From Novosphingobium sp. SG751A (GTDB taxonomy: Bacteria > Pseudomonadota > Alphaproteobacteria > Sphingomonadales > Sphingomonadaceae), in the NCBI RefSeq assembly GCF_013149295.1, contig NZ_JABGCB010000007.1, positions 124,001 to 188,000 of the forward strand: a stretch of DNA of 64,000 nt. Reading direction: 5' to 3'. A program made the position numbers and the translations under genes. The notes under the pieces are model-generated. The model searched no databases and had not been told where the DNA came from. It saw only the letters and a program-made list of their open reading frames with translations. This document shows positions 8,594-17,538 of the stretch, piece after piece (the stretch's first letter is position 1; each line of letters begins with the position of its first letter).

Positions 8594-9991
8594 ATGATCC
8601 GCTTTCTGCTCGACGGGCAAGTGATGAAAATCGAGGCGGGCGCGCAGGAAACCGCGCTGCACCTCATCCGCGAAAGACTGGGCCGAAAGGGCACCAAGGA
8701 AGGCTGCGGCGAGGGCGATTGCGGGGCCTGCACGGTGCTGCTGGGCGAGATCGTGGGGAGCACGGTGCAATGGCGCGCGGTCAATTCGTGCATCCTGTTT
8801 GCCCCCATGCTCGACGGCAAGGCGCTGGTGACGGTCGAGAGCCTTGGCGCGCCTGATCGCCTCTGCGCGGTGCAGGGGGAGATGGTGGCGCGCCATGGCA
8901 GCCAATGCGGCTTTTGCACCCCCGGTTTCATCATGAGCCTTGAAGGGCGCGCAAGGGGCGGATTGGGTACGGTAGGGCGTCCTGTGGCCGATGTGCTGTC
9001 GGGCAATCTGTGCCGCTGCACCGGCTATGGCCCGATTTTGGACAGCGCGGCGGCCTGCCCCCCCGCCCCGCGCGATGATGGCGATGTGCTGGCGGGCCTG
9101 ACGGGTCTGCCGCGCGGCGAGGGCGAAAACTGGCACGCGCCGCGCTCGGCCGATGAACTGGCCGCGCTGTTGATGGCCTATCCCGAGGCGCGGATCGTCG
9201 CCGGGGCCACGGATGTCGGCCTGTGGGTGACCAAGCAATTGCGCGATCTGGGGCGGGTGATCTTCATCGGCGATGTGGCCGATCTGCGCGGGATCGGGGA
9301 GAATGAGGCGGGCGTCACGCTGGGCGCGGCGGTGCGCTATTCGGAAAGCTGGGATGTGCTGGCCCGGCTCCACCCGGATCTGGGCGAGCTGATGCGGCGG
9401 ATTGCGGGGACGCCGGTGCGCAATGCGGGCACGATCGGCGGCAATATCGCCAATGGATCGCCGATCGGCGACATGCCGCCCGCGCTGATCGCCCTTGGCG
9501 CGACATTAACACTGCGCCGGGGCGATATGCGGCGCGAAATGGCGCTGGAGGACTATTTCCTGGCCTATGGCAAGCAGGACCGGCGCGAGGGGGAATTTGT
9601 AGAAAGCGTCTTCATCCCCCGCCCCGCATCCGATGCGGTGATCGCCATCATAAAACTTTCCAAACGCTTTGACAGCGATATTTCGGCGGTGCTGGGGGCG
9701 TTCCATCTGTCCATCGAGGATGGCATGATCGCCCGCGCGCGCATCGCCTTTGGCGGCATGGCGGCCACGCCCAAACGCGCTCATGCCACCGAGGAGGCGC
9801 TGATCGGCAAGGCATGGGAGGAGGCGACCATCGAGGCCGCGATCCCCGCTCTATCCCGCGATTATCAGCCTTTGAGCGATGTGCGCGGATCATCGGCCTA
9901 TCGCCTTGCCGTGGCGGGCAACCTGCTGCGCCGCCTGTGGCTGGCGCAAAGCGGCGAGGCGGTCAGCGTATTGGAGGTGGGCCATGGCTGA
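8594..9991 (+). CDS. xdhA: Xanthine dehydrogenase small subunit (2Fe-2S/FAD)
   Basis: A 465-residue XdhA. The N-terminal ferredoxin-type domain carries GCGEGDCGACTVLLG and a NSCILF cysteine. The second [2Fe-2S] domain has QCGFCTPGFIMS and GNLCRCTGYGPI. The FAD domain follows from about residue 190, with IVAGATDVGLWVTKQ and RNAGTIGGNIANGSPIGD. It passes electrons from the molybdopterin subunit XdhB to NAD+. The start at ATG 8594 is one base after the uraH stop; the longer reading from 8540 would run back into uraH. Its stop overlaps xdhB by eight bases. Confidence 0.95.
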   Translation: MIRFLLDGQVMKIEAGAQETALHLIRERLGRKGTKEGCGEGDCGACTVLLGEIVGSTVQWRAVNSCILFAPMLDGKALVTVESLGAPDRLCAVQGEMVARHGSQCGFCTPGFIMSLEGRARGGLGTVGRPVADVLSGNLCRCTGYGPILDSAAACPPAPRDDGDVLAGLTGLPRGEGENWHAPRSADELAALLMAYPEARIVAGATDVGLWVTKQLRDLGRVIFIGDVADLRGIGENEAGVTLGAAVRYSESWDVLARLHPDLGELMRRIAGTPVRNAGTIGGNIANGSPIGDMPPALIALGATLTLRRGDMRREMALEDYFLAYGKQDRREGEFVESVFIPRPASDAVIAIIKLSKRFDSDISAVLGAFHLSIEDGMIARARIAFGGMAATPKRAHATEEALIGKAWEEATIEAAIPALSRDYQPLSDVRGSSAYRLAVAGNLLRRLWLAQSGEAVSVLEVGHG

Positions 9992-12269
9992 GGTCCACAC
10001 ACCCCATGCGCATGACAGCGCCCGCCTGCACGTAACGGGCGCGGCGGCCTATATTGACGATCTGCCCGCGCCTGCCGGGCTGCTGCATCTGGCCTTTGGG
10101 CTGTGCGCGCGGGCCCATGCGCGCGTTCTGGCGATGGACCTGTCGGCGGTGCGCGCGGCGCCGGGCGTGGTGGGGGTCTATACCGCTGCTGATATTCCCG
10201 GCGACAACAATGTCGGCCCGCTGCGCCATGACGAGCCCCTGCTGGCCAGTGACGAGGTGCATTTTGCCGGGCAGCCTTTGTTTCTGGTGGCCGCGCAAAG
10301 CTATGATTCTGCTCGCCGCGCGGCAAGGCTGGCCAAGGTGGACTATGAGGATCTGCCCGCCCATCTGACCGTGGCGCAGGCCCTGGCGGCGGGCGACCAT
10401 ATCGAACCGACCCAGCGCATGGCGCGCGGCGATGCCGATGCCGCGCTGGCCGCCAGCCCGCGCCGCCTGTCGGGCAGGCTGGAAATCGGCGGACAGGAAC
10501 ATTTCTACCTCGAAGGCCAGATTGCGCAGGCGATGCCGATGGAGGACGGACAGACCCATGTCTGGTCCTCGACCCAGCATCCGTCCGAGGTGCAGCATCT
10601 GGTCGCCCATCTGCTGGGCCGCCCCAGCGCCGATGTGACGGTGGAGGCGCGGCGGCTGGGCGGCGGTTTCGGCGGCAAGGAAACGCAGGCCACCGCGCCC
10701 GCCGCCGCCTGCGCGCTGGTGGCCATGAAAACGGGGCGGCCCGCGCGTCTGCGCTATGACCGCGACGACGACATGGTGCTGACCGGCAAGCGGCATGATT
10801 TTGTCATCCGCTATGACGTGGGCTTTGACGACGAGGGCGTGCTGATCGGGCTGAAACTCGATCTGGCCTCGCGCTGCGGGATCAGCATGGACCTCTCGCC
10901 CTCGATCAATGACCGGGCGATGTTTCATGCCGACAACGCCTATTGGCTGCCCGCGGTGGAAATCCTCAGCCACCGTCTGCGCACCAACACCGTGTCGAAC
11001 ACCGCCTTTCGCGGCTTTGGCGGGCCGCAGGGAATGATCGCCATCGAGCGGATCATGGATGATGTGGCCGCCGCCGTGGGCCGCGATCCTTTGGATGTGC
11101 GCCGCGCCAACCTTTATGCGCCGGGGCGCGACATCACGCCCTATGGCATGCGCGTGGCCGATAATGTCGCGCCCCGGATCATGGATGAACTGGCCGTGTC
11201 CTGCGATTATGCGGCGCGGCGCGCGGCGGTGGCGGATTTCAACGCAAGCCATCGCGTGCTCAAAAAGGGCATCGCCCTCACCCCGGTCAAATTCGGCATC
11301 AGCTTTACAGCGCAACATCTCAATCAGGCAGGCGCGCTGGTGCTGGTCTATGCCGATGGCTCGATCCAGTTGAACCACGGCGGGATCGAGATGGGCCAGG
11401 GGCTTTACACCAAGGTGGCGCAAGTGGTGGCCGATGTCTTCGCCCTGCCCCTTTCGCGCATCCGCATCACCGCCACGCGCACCGACAAAGTGCCCAACAC
11501 CAGCGCCACGGCAGCCTCTTCCGGCTCGGACCTGAACGGCATGGCGGCCTATTATGCGGCGATGGAGATCCGGGGGCGGATGGCCGCATGGCTGGCCGCG
11601 CAAAATGGCGTGACGGCGCAGGATGTGCGCTTTACCCGCGAGGGCGTGGTGGCCGGAGACACCACCATGCCTTTTTCCGCGCTGGCCCGCATGGCCTATA
11701 TGGCTCGGGTGCCATTATGGGCCAGCGGCTTTTACGCCACGCCCGACATTCACTATGACCGCGCCGCGCATCATGGCCGCCCGTTTTACTACTTCGCCTA
11801 TGGCGCGGCCTGTTCCGAAGTCGTGATCGACACGCTGACGGGCGAGCATAAGGTGCTGCGGACCGATATTCTCCATGACGCGGGACGCTCGCTCAATCCG
11901 GCGATTGATCTGGGGCAGGTCGAAGGCGGGTTCATTCAGGGCATGGGCTGGCTGACCACGGAGGAACTGGTGTTCCATCCCGATGGCCGCCTGCTCTCCC
12001 ACGCGCCCAGCACTTACAAGATCCCCACGGCCGGCGACCGCCCCGCCCATATGGACATTCGCCTGTGGGACCGGGGCGAAAATGTCGAGCCGACGATCCA
12101 CCGCTCCAAAGCCGTGGGCGAACCGCCTTTCATGCTGGCGATCAGCGTTTTCAGCGCTTTGAGCGAGGCGGTGATGGCGGCTGCGCCCGGTGTCGGCCTG
12201 CCCGCGCTGGATGCGCCCGCCACGCCCGAGCGGGTTCTCAAGGCCATTGCGGAGTTAAAGGCGCGATGA
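9984..12269 (+). CDS. xdhB: Xanthine dehydrogenase large subunit (molybdopterin)
   Basis: A 761-residue molybdenum-cofactor subunit of bacterial xanthine dehydrogenase. It oxidises hypoxanthine to xanthine and xanthine to urate. Cofactor and active-site motifs are GGGFGGKET, NTAFRGFGGPQGM with the substrate-binding Arg, GIEMGQGLYTKVAQ, and AVGEPPFMLAIS with the catalytic Glu near the C-terminus. The C-terminal QVEGGFIQGMGWLTTEE is also typical. ATG 9984 was chosen because MAEVHTPHAHDSARLHVTG opens the domain and the gene then overlaps xdhA by eight bases. The longer reading from 9879 overlaps xdhA out of frame. Confidence 0.95.
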   Translation: MAEVHTPHAHDSARLHVTGAAAYIDDLPAPAGLLHLAFGLCARAHARVLAMDLSAVRAAPGVVGVYTAADIPGDNNVGPLRHDEPLLASDEVHFAGQPLFLVAAQSYDSARRAARLAKVDYEDLPAHLTVAQALAAGDHIEPTQRMARGDADAALAASPRRLSGRLEIGGQEHFYLEGQIAQAMPMEDGQTHVWSSTQHPSEVQHLVAHLLGRPSADVTVEARRLGGGFGGKETQATAPAAACALVAMKTGRPARLRYDRDDDMVLTGKRHDFVIRYDVGFDDEGVLIGLKLDLASRCGISMDLSPSINDRAMFHADNAYWLPAVEILSHRLRTNTVSNTAFRGFGGPQGMIAIERIMDDVAAAVGRDPLDVRRANLYAPGRDITPYGMRVADNVAPRIMDELAVSCDYAARRAAVADFNASHRVLKKGIALTPVKFGISFTAQHLNQAGALVLVYADGSIQLNHGGIEMGQGLYTKVAQVVADVFALPLSRIRITATRTDKVPNTSATAASSGSDLNGMAAYYAAMEIRGRMAAWLAAQNGVTAQDVRFTREGVVAGDTTMPFSALARMAYMARVPLWASGFYATPDIHYDRAAHHGRPFYYFAYGAACSEVVIDTLTGEHKVLRTDILHDAGRSLNPAIDLGQVEGGFIQGMGWLTTEELVFHPDGRLLSHAPSTYKIPTAGDRPAHMDIRLWDRGENVEPTIHRSKAVGEPPFMLAISVFSALSEAVMAAAPGVGLPALDAPATPERVLKAIAELKAR

Positions 12270-13168
12270 TCTGGCAGGATCTGGCCCGGCAGGCTTTGCC
12301 GCGCGAACCGGTCGCGCTGATCAGCGTGCTGGCCACCGAAGGGTCGGCCCCGCGCGGGCCCGGCGCGCGCATGGCGATCACGGCGGGCGCTATGGCGGGC
12401 ACGATCGGCGGCGGGCGACTGGAGCATCAATTGGTGGCGCAGGCCCGCGCGATTCTGGCCCATCGGGCCGGAAGCTGGCGGGTGCAGGATTATCCGCTGG
12501 GGCCTTTGCTGGGCCAGTGCTGCGGCGGGCGGGTGCGGGTGATGGTCGAGCATCTGGCCGATGCGGCATGGTTCGATGCGCCAACGCTGACCATTTTGCG
12601 CGAGGGGGGCGTGGAGCGGAGTGCTCTGGACAAAAGGCCCGCAATGGCCATTCCCGCACGTGGCCCCCTGCCCGCCCCCGGCTTTGCCTTTGCCGAGCCG
12701 CAGGATGGGCCGCGCCTGCCGCTGATGCTGTTTGGCGCGGGCCATGTCGGCCAGGCGATTGCGGGGCGGATGGATGGGTTGCCGCTCTCGCTGGGGTGGT
12801 ATGACAGCCGCGCGGAATATGATCGCCCCGGCGTGGTGATAGCGCCCGAGGCGGAATTGGTCGAATGCGCGGCCAGCGCGGGGGGCGATTGTGCGGTGCT
12901 GATCCTGACGCATGACCATGGACTGGACTATCGGCTGGTGGCGGCGGCCTTGCGGTCAAGGGCGCGGTTTGTCGGGCTGATCGGTTCGGCCACCAAGCGG
13001 GCGCGCTTTCTGGCGCGGCTGCGCGGCGAAGGGGTGGATGCCGCGCGCCTGACCTGCCCCATCGGCATCCCCGGCATCACCGGCAAGGAGCCGGACACCA
13101 TCGCCATTGCCGTGCTGGCGCAATTGCTGTCGCTGCCCATGGCGGCCGCGATGGAGCAGGCGGCATGA
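12266..13168 (+). CDS. xdhC: XdhC, Mo-cofactor maturation factor for xanthine dehydrogenase
   Basis: A 300-residue XdhC/CoxI family protein. It has the N-terminal motif LISVLATEGSAPRGPGARM with GTIGGGRLEHQ, a central LGQCCGGRVRVMVE, and a Rossmann domain FGAGHVGQAIAGRM followed by FVGLIGSATKRARFL. XdhC binds and sulfurates the molybdenum cofactor and inserts it into XdhB. The length is typical. ATG 12266 overlaps the xdhB stop as ATGA, and the stop overlaps guaD in the same way. It is specific to the XDH genes beside it. Confidence 0.93.
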   Translation: MIWQDLARQALPREPVALISVLATEGSAPRGPGARMAITAGAMAGTIGGGRLEHQLVAQARAILAHRAGSWRVQDYPLGPLLGQCCGGRVRVMVEHLADAAWFDAPTLTILREGGVERSALDKRPAMAIPARGPLPAPGFAFAEPQDGPRLPLMLFGAGHVGQAIAGRMDGLPLSLGWYDSRAEYDRPGVVIAPEAELVECAASAGGDCAVLILTHDHGLDYRLVAAALRSRARFVGLIGSATKRARFLARLRGEGVDAARLTCPIGIPGITGKEPDTIAIAVLAQLLSLPMAAAMEQAA

Positions 13169-14424
13169 TCCATGCGTTTCGCGGCGAGATCCTGACCACG
13201 CCCGCCCCCGATGTGGTCCGGCATTATCCCGATGGCTTGCTGGTGGTCGAGGATGGGCTGGTGGTGGCGCTGGGGGCTTATACCGATCTGGCGGGGCGGT
13301 TTGGCGATGTGGCGGTGGAGGCTTTGCCCGGCCTGATCGTGCCGGGTTTCATCGACACCCATATCCATTATCCGCAGACCGGGCGAATCGCGGCCCATGG
13401 CCAGCAATTGCTGAGCTGGCTGGAGCAGCATATTTTCCCGGCCGAGAAAGCCTTTGCCGAGCGCGCCCATGCCGACCATGTGGCCGCCTTCTTCCTCGAC
13501 GAATTGCTGCGCAACGGCACGACCAGCGCGCTGGTTTTCGCCACCGTGCATGAGGGCAGCGTGGACGCTTTGTTCGAGGCGGCGCTCTCGCGCAATATGC
13601 GGATCATTTCGGGCAAGGTGCTGATGGACCTTGGGCCGGAAGGATTGCGCGATACGCCCGAGGCAGCGCGGGGGGAAAGCGAGGCGCTGATCGCGCGGTG
13701 GCGCGGACGCGGGCGGCTGGGTTATGCGGTGACGCCGCGTTTTGCGCTGACATCATCCGATGCGCAATTGCGCGTGGCGGGCGATCTGCTGGCGGCGCAC
13801 GCCGACGTGATGATGCACACGCATATGGCGGAAAACCTTGGCGAATGCGCGGCGGTGGAGGCGCGGTTTGGCGCCGCGCATTATATCGACGCCTATGACC
13901 GGTTTGGCCTTGTGGGGCCGCGATCGCTGTTTGCCCATTGCATCCATATGAATGACGCCGCGATGGGCCGCATGGGCGAGGCCGGATCAGCGATCGCTTT
14001 TTGCCCGACCAGCAATCTGTTTCTGGGTTCGGGCCTGTTCGATCTGGCCCATGCGGACCGGTTCGGGGTGAAGGTGGGCATGGGCAGTGATGTGGGCGCG
14101 GGCACGAGTTTCTCGATGCTGGCAACGCAGGGCGAGGCCTATAAGGTGTGCCAGATGCGGGGCGCGGTGCTCGATCCGTTTCGCGCGCTCTATCTGGCAA
14201 CGGCCGGGGGCGCGCGGGCGCTGGGCCTGTCGGATCGCATCGGTGGATTGGAGGCGGGGCAGGAGGCCGATTTCATCGTGCTGGATCCTGCCGCCACGCC
14301 TTTGCTGGCGATGCGCACGCAGGGGGCCGGGCTGGCGGAAAAGCTCTTTGCCATGCAGGTGCTGGGCGATGACCGCTGCGTGGCGCGCACCTATATTGCT
14401 GGCATCCTTGCCCATTGCCGATAG
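13165..14424 (+). CDS. guaD: Guanine deaminase
   Basis: A 419-residue amidohydrolase-fold guanine deaminase (guanine to xanthine). Zinc ligands and substrate motifs: PGFIDTHIHYPQTG (HxH) near residue 65, the family pattern AVTPRFALTSS, THMAENLGEC, FAHCIHM and GMGSDVGAGTSFSML. The C-terminal GLEAGQEADFIVLDP is the normal end of the TIM-barrel domain. Its xanthine product is the direct XdhAB substrate. ATG 13165 overlaps the xdhC stop. 5-methylthioadenosine or other deaminases are less likely, given the GAGTSFSM and VTPRFALT motifs. Confidence 0.93.
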   Translation: MIHAFRGEILTTPAPDVVRHYPDGLLVVEDGLVVALGAYTDLAGRFGDVAVEALPGLIVPGFIDTHIHYPQTGRIAAHGQQLLSWLEQHIFPAEKAFAERAHADHVAAFFLDELLRNGTTSALVFATVHEGSVDALFEAALSRNMRIISGKVLMDLGPEGLRDTPEAARGESEALIARWRGRGRLGYAVTPRFALTSSDAQLRVAGDLLAAHADVMMHTHMAENLGECAAVEARFGAAHYIDAYDRFGLVGPRSLFAHCIHMNDAAMGRMGEAGSAIAFCPTSNLFLGSGLFDLAHADRFGVKVGMGSDVGAGTSFSMLATQGEAYKVCQMRGAVLDPFRALYLATAGGARALGLSDRIGGLEAGQEADFIVLDPAATPLLAMRTQGAGLAEKLFAMQVLGDDRCVARTYIAGILAHCR

Positions 14425-14433
14425 GATAGGCCC

Positions 14434-15453
14434 ATGAGCGATCTCGACAATTTCAACCTGGACCAATTTATTGGGGGCATCCCCAAGGCCGAGCTTCACC
14501 TGCATATCGAGGGCAGCCTTGAGCCGGAGCTGATGTTTGAACTGGCGCGGCGCAATCGAGTGGCGATCCCCTTTGCCAGCGTTGAGGACGTGCGCGCGGC
14601 CTATCAATTCTCGAATCTTCAGGACTTTCTCGACATCTATTATGCCGGGGCGCAGGTCTTGCAGACGGCGCAGGATTTTCACGATCTGGCCGCCGCCTAT
14701 TTTGCGCGGGCGCGCGCCGATGGGGTACGCCACGCCGAGATCTTTTTTGACCCCCAGACGCATACCGACCGCGGCATTCCCTTTGACGTGGTGATCGAGG
14801 GGCTGCTTTCGGGCATGGCGGCGGTCGAAGGGGTCAGCTCGAAGCTGATCCTGTCCTTCCTGCGCCATCTGGACGAGGAGGCCGCCTTTGCCACATGGAC
14901 AGCTGCGGAAAAATGGCTGGACCGGATTGCGGGCGTGGGCCTCGATTCCTCCGAACTGGGCCATCCGCCTTCGAAATTCGCCCGCGTCTTTGCTGCTGCG
15001 GGCGAGGCAGGCCTCAAGCGCGTGGCCCATGCCGGCGAGGAAGGCCCGCCCGCCTATGTCTATGAGGCGCTCGACATCCTGCATGTCGACCGAATCGACC
15101 ATGGCAACCGCGCACTGGAAGACCCCGCGCTGGTCGAGCGTCTGGCGCAATCGGGGATGACGCTGACCGTCTGCCCGCTTTCCAATCTGAAATTATGCGT
15201 GGTGGGCGATCTGGCCGATCATCCGATCGACCGGATGCTTGAGCTTGGGCTGAACGCCACGGTCAATTCGGATGATCCGGCCTATTTCGGCGGCTATGTG
15301 GCCGAAAATTACCGGGCGGTGGCGCATGCGCGCAACCTTGGCAAAGCGCAGATCGCCGCGCTGGCGCGCAACAGCTTTACCGGCTCATTTCTGAGCCCCG
15401 AGGAAATCGCCACCCATCTGGCGACAATCGAGGAATTTGCGCGCCAAAACTAG
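14434..15453 (+). CDS. Adenine deaminase (adenosine-deaminase superfamily, Ade type)
   Basis: A 339-residue member of the adenosine/adenine deaminase family. KAELHLHIEGSLEPELMFELA gives the metal HxH; HAGEEGPPAYVYEALD, DRIDHGNRAL and TVNSDDPAYFGGYV complete the site. The DPQTHTDRGIPF, SSELGHPPSKF and PAYFGGYVAENY patterns belong to the adenine-acting subgroup (fungal Aah1 and Pseudomonas PA0148 type) rather than true adenosine deaminase. The likely reaction is adenine to hypoxanthine, which feeds XDH. The gene lies nine bases after guaD and is the last of the purine operon. An adenosine activity cannot be fully excluded. Confidence 0.85.
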   Translation: MSDLDNFNLDQFIGGIPKAELHLHIEGSLEPELMFELARRNRVAIPFASVEDVRAAYQFSNLQDFLDIYYAGAQVLQTAQDFHDLAAAYFARARADGVRHAEIFFDPQTHTDRGIPFDVVIEGLLSGMAAVEGVSSKLILSFLRHLDEEAAFATWTAAEKWLDRIAGVGLDSSELGHPPSKFARVFAAAGEAGLKRVAHAGEEGPPAYVYEALDILHVDRIDHGNRALEDPALVERLAQSGMTLTVCPLSNLKLCVVGDLADHPIDRMLELGLNATVNSDDPAYFGGYVAENYRAVAHARNLGKAQIAALARNSFTGSFLSPEEIATHLATIEEFARQN

Positions 15454-15648
15454 ATTTTGTGCCATGGCGGGCCGCCCGACTCGACCTGCCGCAAAAAAAG
15501 AACAAGCCAAACGGCAATTTTCCCGCTATGGGCGCGCCATATGACGGGCTGCTGGCTGTTGTCGCGCCCTCTTTTGGCCCCTTTGGCGCCTGTTACCGAA
15601 TGTTCCCATTCCTCCTGCCCCCACCGGGGCAGAGCCACAAGAGTTTGC
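15454..15648. other. Intergenic region, adenine deaminase to DEAD-box helicase
   Basis: A 195-base gap that presumably holds the helicase promoter and 5' leader. A GC-rich inverted element (GGCGGGCCGCCC) lies just after the deaminase stop but lacks a T tract. I could not assign a -35/-10 pair or a riboswitch. Confidence 0.4.
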
Positions 15649-17451
15649 ATGACCGAATCGAACCTTCCCGCCACGCTCGCCCCCTGCATCCTTCGCGCCA
15701 TCGAGACGCAAGGCTACACTTCGCTGACCGAAGTGCAGTCCAGCGTCATCAAGGAGGAAGCGCATGGCCGTGACCTCATCGTTTCGGCGCAGACCGGATC
15801 GGGCAAGACCGTGGCCTTTGGTCTGGCGATGGCCAATGACCTGCTGGATGGCGGCGAAATGCTGCCGCCCGCACGCGATCCGCTCGCACTCATCATCGCC
15901 CCCACGCGCGAACTGGCGCTTCAGGTCAGCCGCGAGCTGACCTGGCTCTATTCGCAGGCGGGCGCGCGCATCGTGACCTGCGTTGGCGGGATGGACCCGG
16001 TCAAGGAACGCCGCCAGCTCAACATGGGCGCACATATCGTGGTGGGCACGCCGGGCCGTCTGCGCGACCATCTGGAGCGCGGCGCCATCGACCTGTCGGG
16101 TCTGAAGGCGATCGTTCTGGACGAAGCGGACGAAATGCTCGACATGGGCTTCCGCGAGGATCTGGAACAGATCCTTGAAGCTACGCCCGAAACCCGCCGC
16201 ACGCTGTTGTTCTCGGCCACGATGCCGGGTCAGATCGTGGCGCTGGCCCGCCGCTATCAGCGCGACGCGCTGCGCATTTCGACCGTGGGCGAAAACCGCG
16301 GCCATGGCGACATCGCCTATCAGGTGATGACCGTGGCCCCGGCCGACATCGAACATGCGGTGGTCAACCTGCTGCGTTTCCACGAAGCCGACACCGCGAT
16401 CCTGTTCTGCGCCACGCGCGACAATGTGCGCCACCTGCACGCCACGCTGGTCGAGCGCGGCTTTGCCGCCGTGGCCCTGTCGGGCGAGCATAGCCAGAAT
16501 GAGCGCAACAACGCGCTTCAGGCGCTGCGTGACCGCCGCGCCCGCGTTTGCGTGGCCACCGACGTTGCCGCGCGCGGCATCGATTTGCCCAATCTGACGC
16601 TGGTGGTCCATGTGGAAATCCCGCGTGACGCCGAAACGCTTCAGCACCGTTCGGGCCGTACCGGCCGCGCGGGCAAGAAGGGCACCGCCGTCCTCATCGT
16701 TCCCTTCCCGCGCCGTCGCCGGGTGGAAATGATGCTGCGCGGCGCGCGTATCGAGGCCGAATGGACCGAAGTGCCCAGCCCCGAAGCCATCCGCGCCGCC
16801 GACCGTCAGCGCATGCTGGACAAGATGCTGGCCCCGGTCGATGCCGAGGACGATGCCGAGGATCTGGCCATCGCCGAAGAGCTGATGAGCCAGCGCAGCG
16901 CGCAGGAACTGGCGCTGGCGCTGGTGCGTTCGCATCGCGCCTCGCTGCCCCAGCCCGAAGAGCTGATCGCATCGGCGCCGGACAACATCCGTCAGGCGCA
17001 TCACCGCGCCGGTTTCGAGGATGTGGCCTGGTTCCGCATCGACATCGGTCGTCAGCAGAACGCCGATCCGCGCTGGATTCTGCCGCTGCTGTGCCGCCGC
17101 GGCCATGTGACGCGCGGCGAGATCGGCGCGATCCGCATCGGCCCGAACGAGACCTTTGTGCAAATCCCGCGCAATCTGGCCGAACGCTTTGGCAATGCCA
17201 TTGCTCGCACCGCCGTGCCGGGCAGCGACGATGAGGCCGGTGTCAACATCGAGCCCAGCACCACCGGCCCGCGCGAGCAGGCCCGCGAGCACCGCAAGGG
17301 CCGCCATGCGCCGGGCGCGCGTCGTCCTGCGCACAGCGAAGGCCATGCCCAGCACCCCAATGGCGTAAAGCCCTATCGCCCCAAGCCTGCGGGCGGTAAG
17401 GGCGGCTTTGGCGGCGGCTTCAAGGGCAAGGGCCCGCGCGGTCGCGACTGA
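15649..17451 (+). CDS. DEAD-box RNA helicase with DbpA-type RNA-binding domain
   Basis: A 600-residue DeaD/CsdA-type helicase. The motifs in order are the Q-motif region GYTSLTEVQSSVI, Walker A AQTGSGKT, PTRELAL, TPGRLRDH, LDEADEMLDMGF, FSATMP, ATDVAARGID and HRSGRTGRAG. A DbpA-like RNA-binding fold spans roughly residues 440-520 (FRIDIGRQQNADPRW, RGEIGAIRIG, ETFVQIP), followed by a basic, Gly/Lys-rich tail ending GGFGGGFKGKGPRGRD. It probably unwinds structured RNA in ribosome assembly or cold adaptation. ATG 15649 was chosen because MTESNLPATLAPCI begins the domain; upstream in-frame codons look non-coding. A strong hairpin terminator follows. Confidence 0.92.
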   Translation: MTESNLPATLAPCILRAIETQGYTSLTEVQSSVIKEEAHGRDLIVSAQTGSGKTVAFGLAMANDLLDGGEMLPPARDPLALIIAPTRELALQVSRELTWLYSQAGARIVTCVGGMDPVKERRQLNMGAHIVVGTPGRLRDHLERGAIDLSGLKAIVLDEADEMLDMGFREDLEQILEATPETRRTLLFSATMPGQIVALARRYQRDALRISTVGENRGHGDIAYQVMTVAPADIEHAVVNLLRFHEADTAILFCATRDNVRHLHATLVERGFAAVALSGEHSQNERNNALQALRDRRARVCVATDVAARGIDLPNLTLVVHVEIPRDAETLQHRSGRTGRAGKKGTAVLIVPFPRRRRVEMMLRGARIEAEWTEVPSPEAIRAADRQRMLDKMLAPVDAEDDAEDLAIAEELMSQRSAQELALALVRSHRASLPQPEELIASAPDNIRQAHHRAGFEDVAWFRIDIGRQQNADPRWILPLLCRRGHVTRGEIGAIRIGPNETFVQIPRNLAERFGNAIARTAVPGSDDEAGVNIEPSTTGPREQAREHRKGRHAPGARRPAHSEGHAQHPNGVKPYRPKPAGGKGGFGGGFKGKGPRGRD

Positions 17452-17473
17452 GCCTGATAGGCCTTTAAAACAG

Positions 17474-17511
17474 AAAGGGCGGCGGAACCAACCCGGTTCC
17501 GCCGCCCTTTT
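17474..17511. terminator. Rho-independent terminator, bidirectional
   Basis: A perfect 16-bp stem (17474-17489 with 17495-17510), a five-base loop, A-rich on the left and T-rich on the right. It lies between the helicase gene and the convergent sugar transporter, so it can serve both. Confidence 0.9.
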
Positions 17512-17538
17512 GCTGTGCCCTGATGGGGGCGAAGGGGA

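Noticed and set aside
14434..15453. Call as adenosine deaminase
   Set aside because: Subgroup motifs and free-base context favour adenine deaminase.
15526..17355. 609-codon minus-strand frame opposite the DEAD-box helicase
   Set aside because: Shadow frame; every helicase motif is on the plus strand and the minus translation matches nothing.
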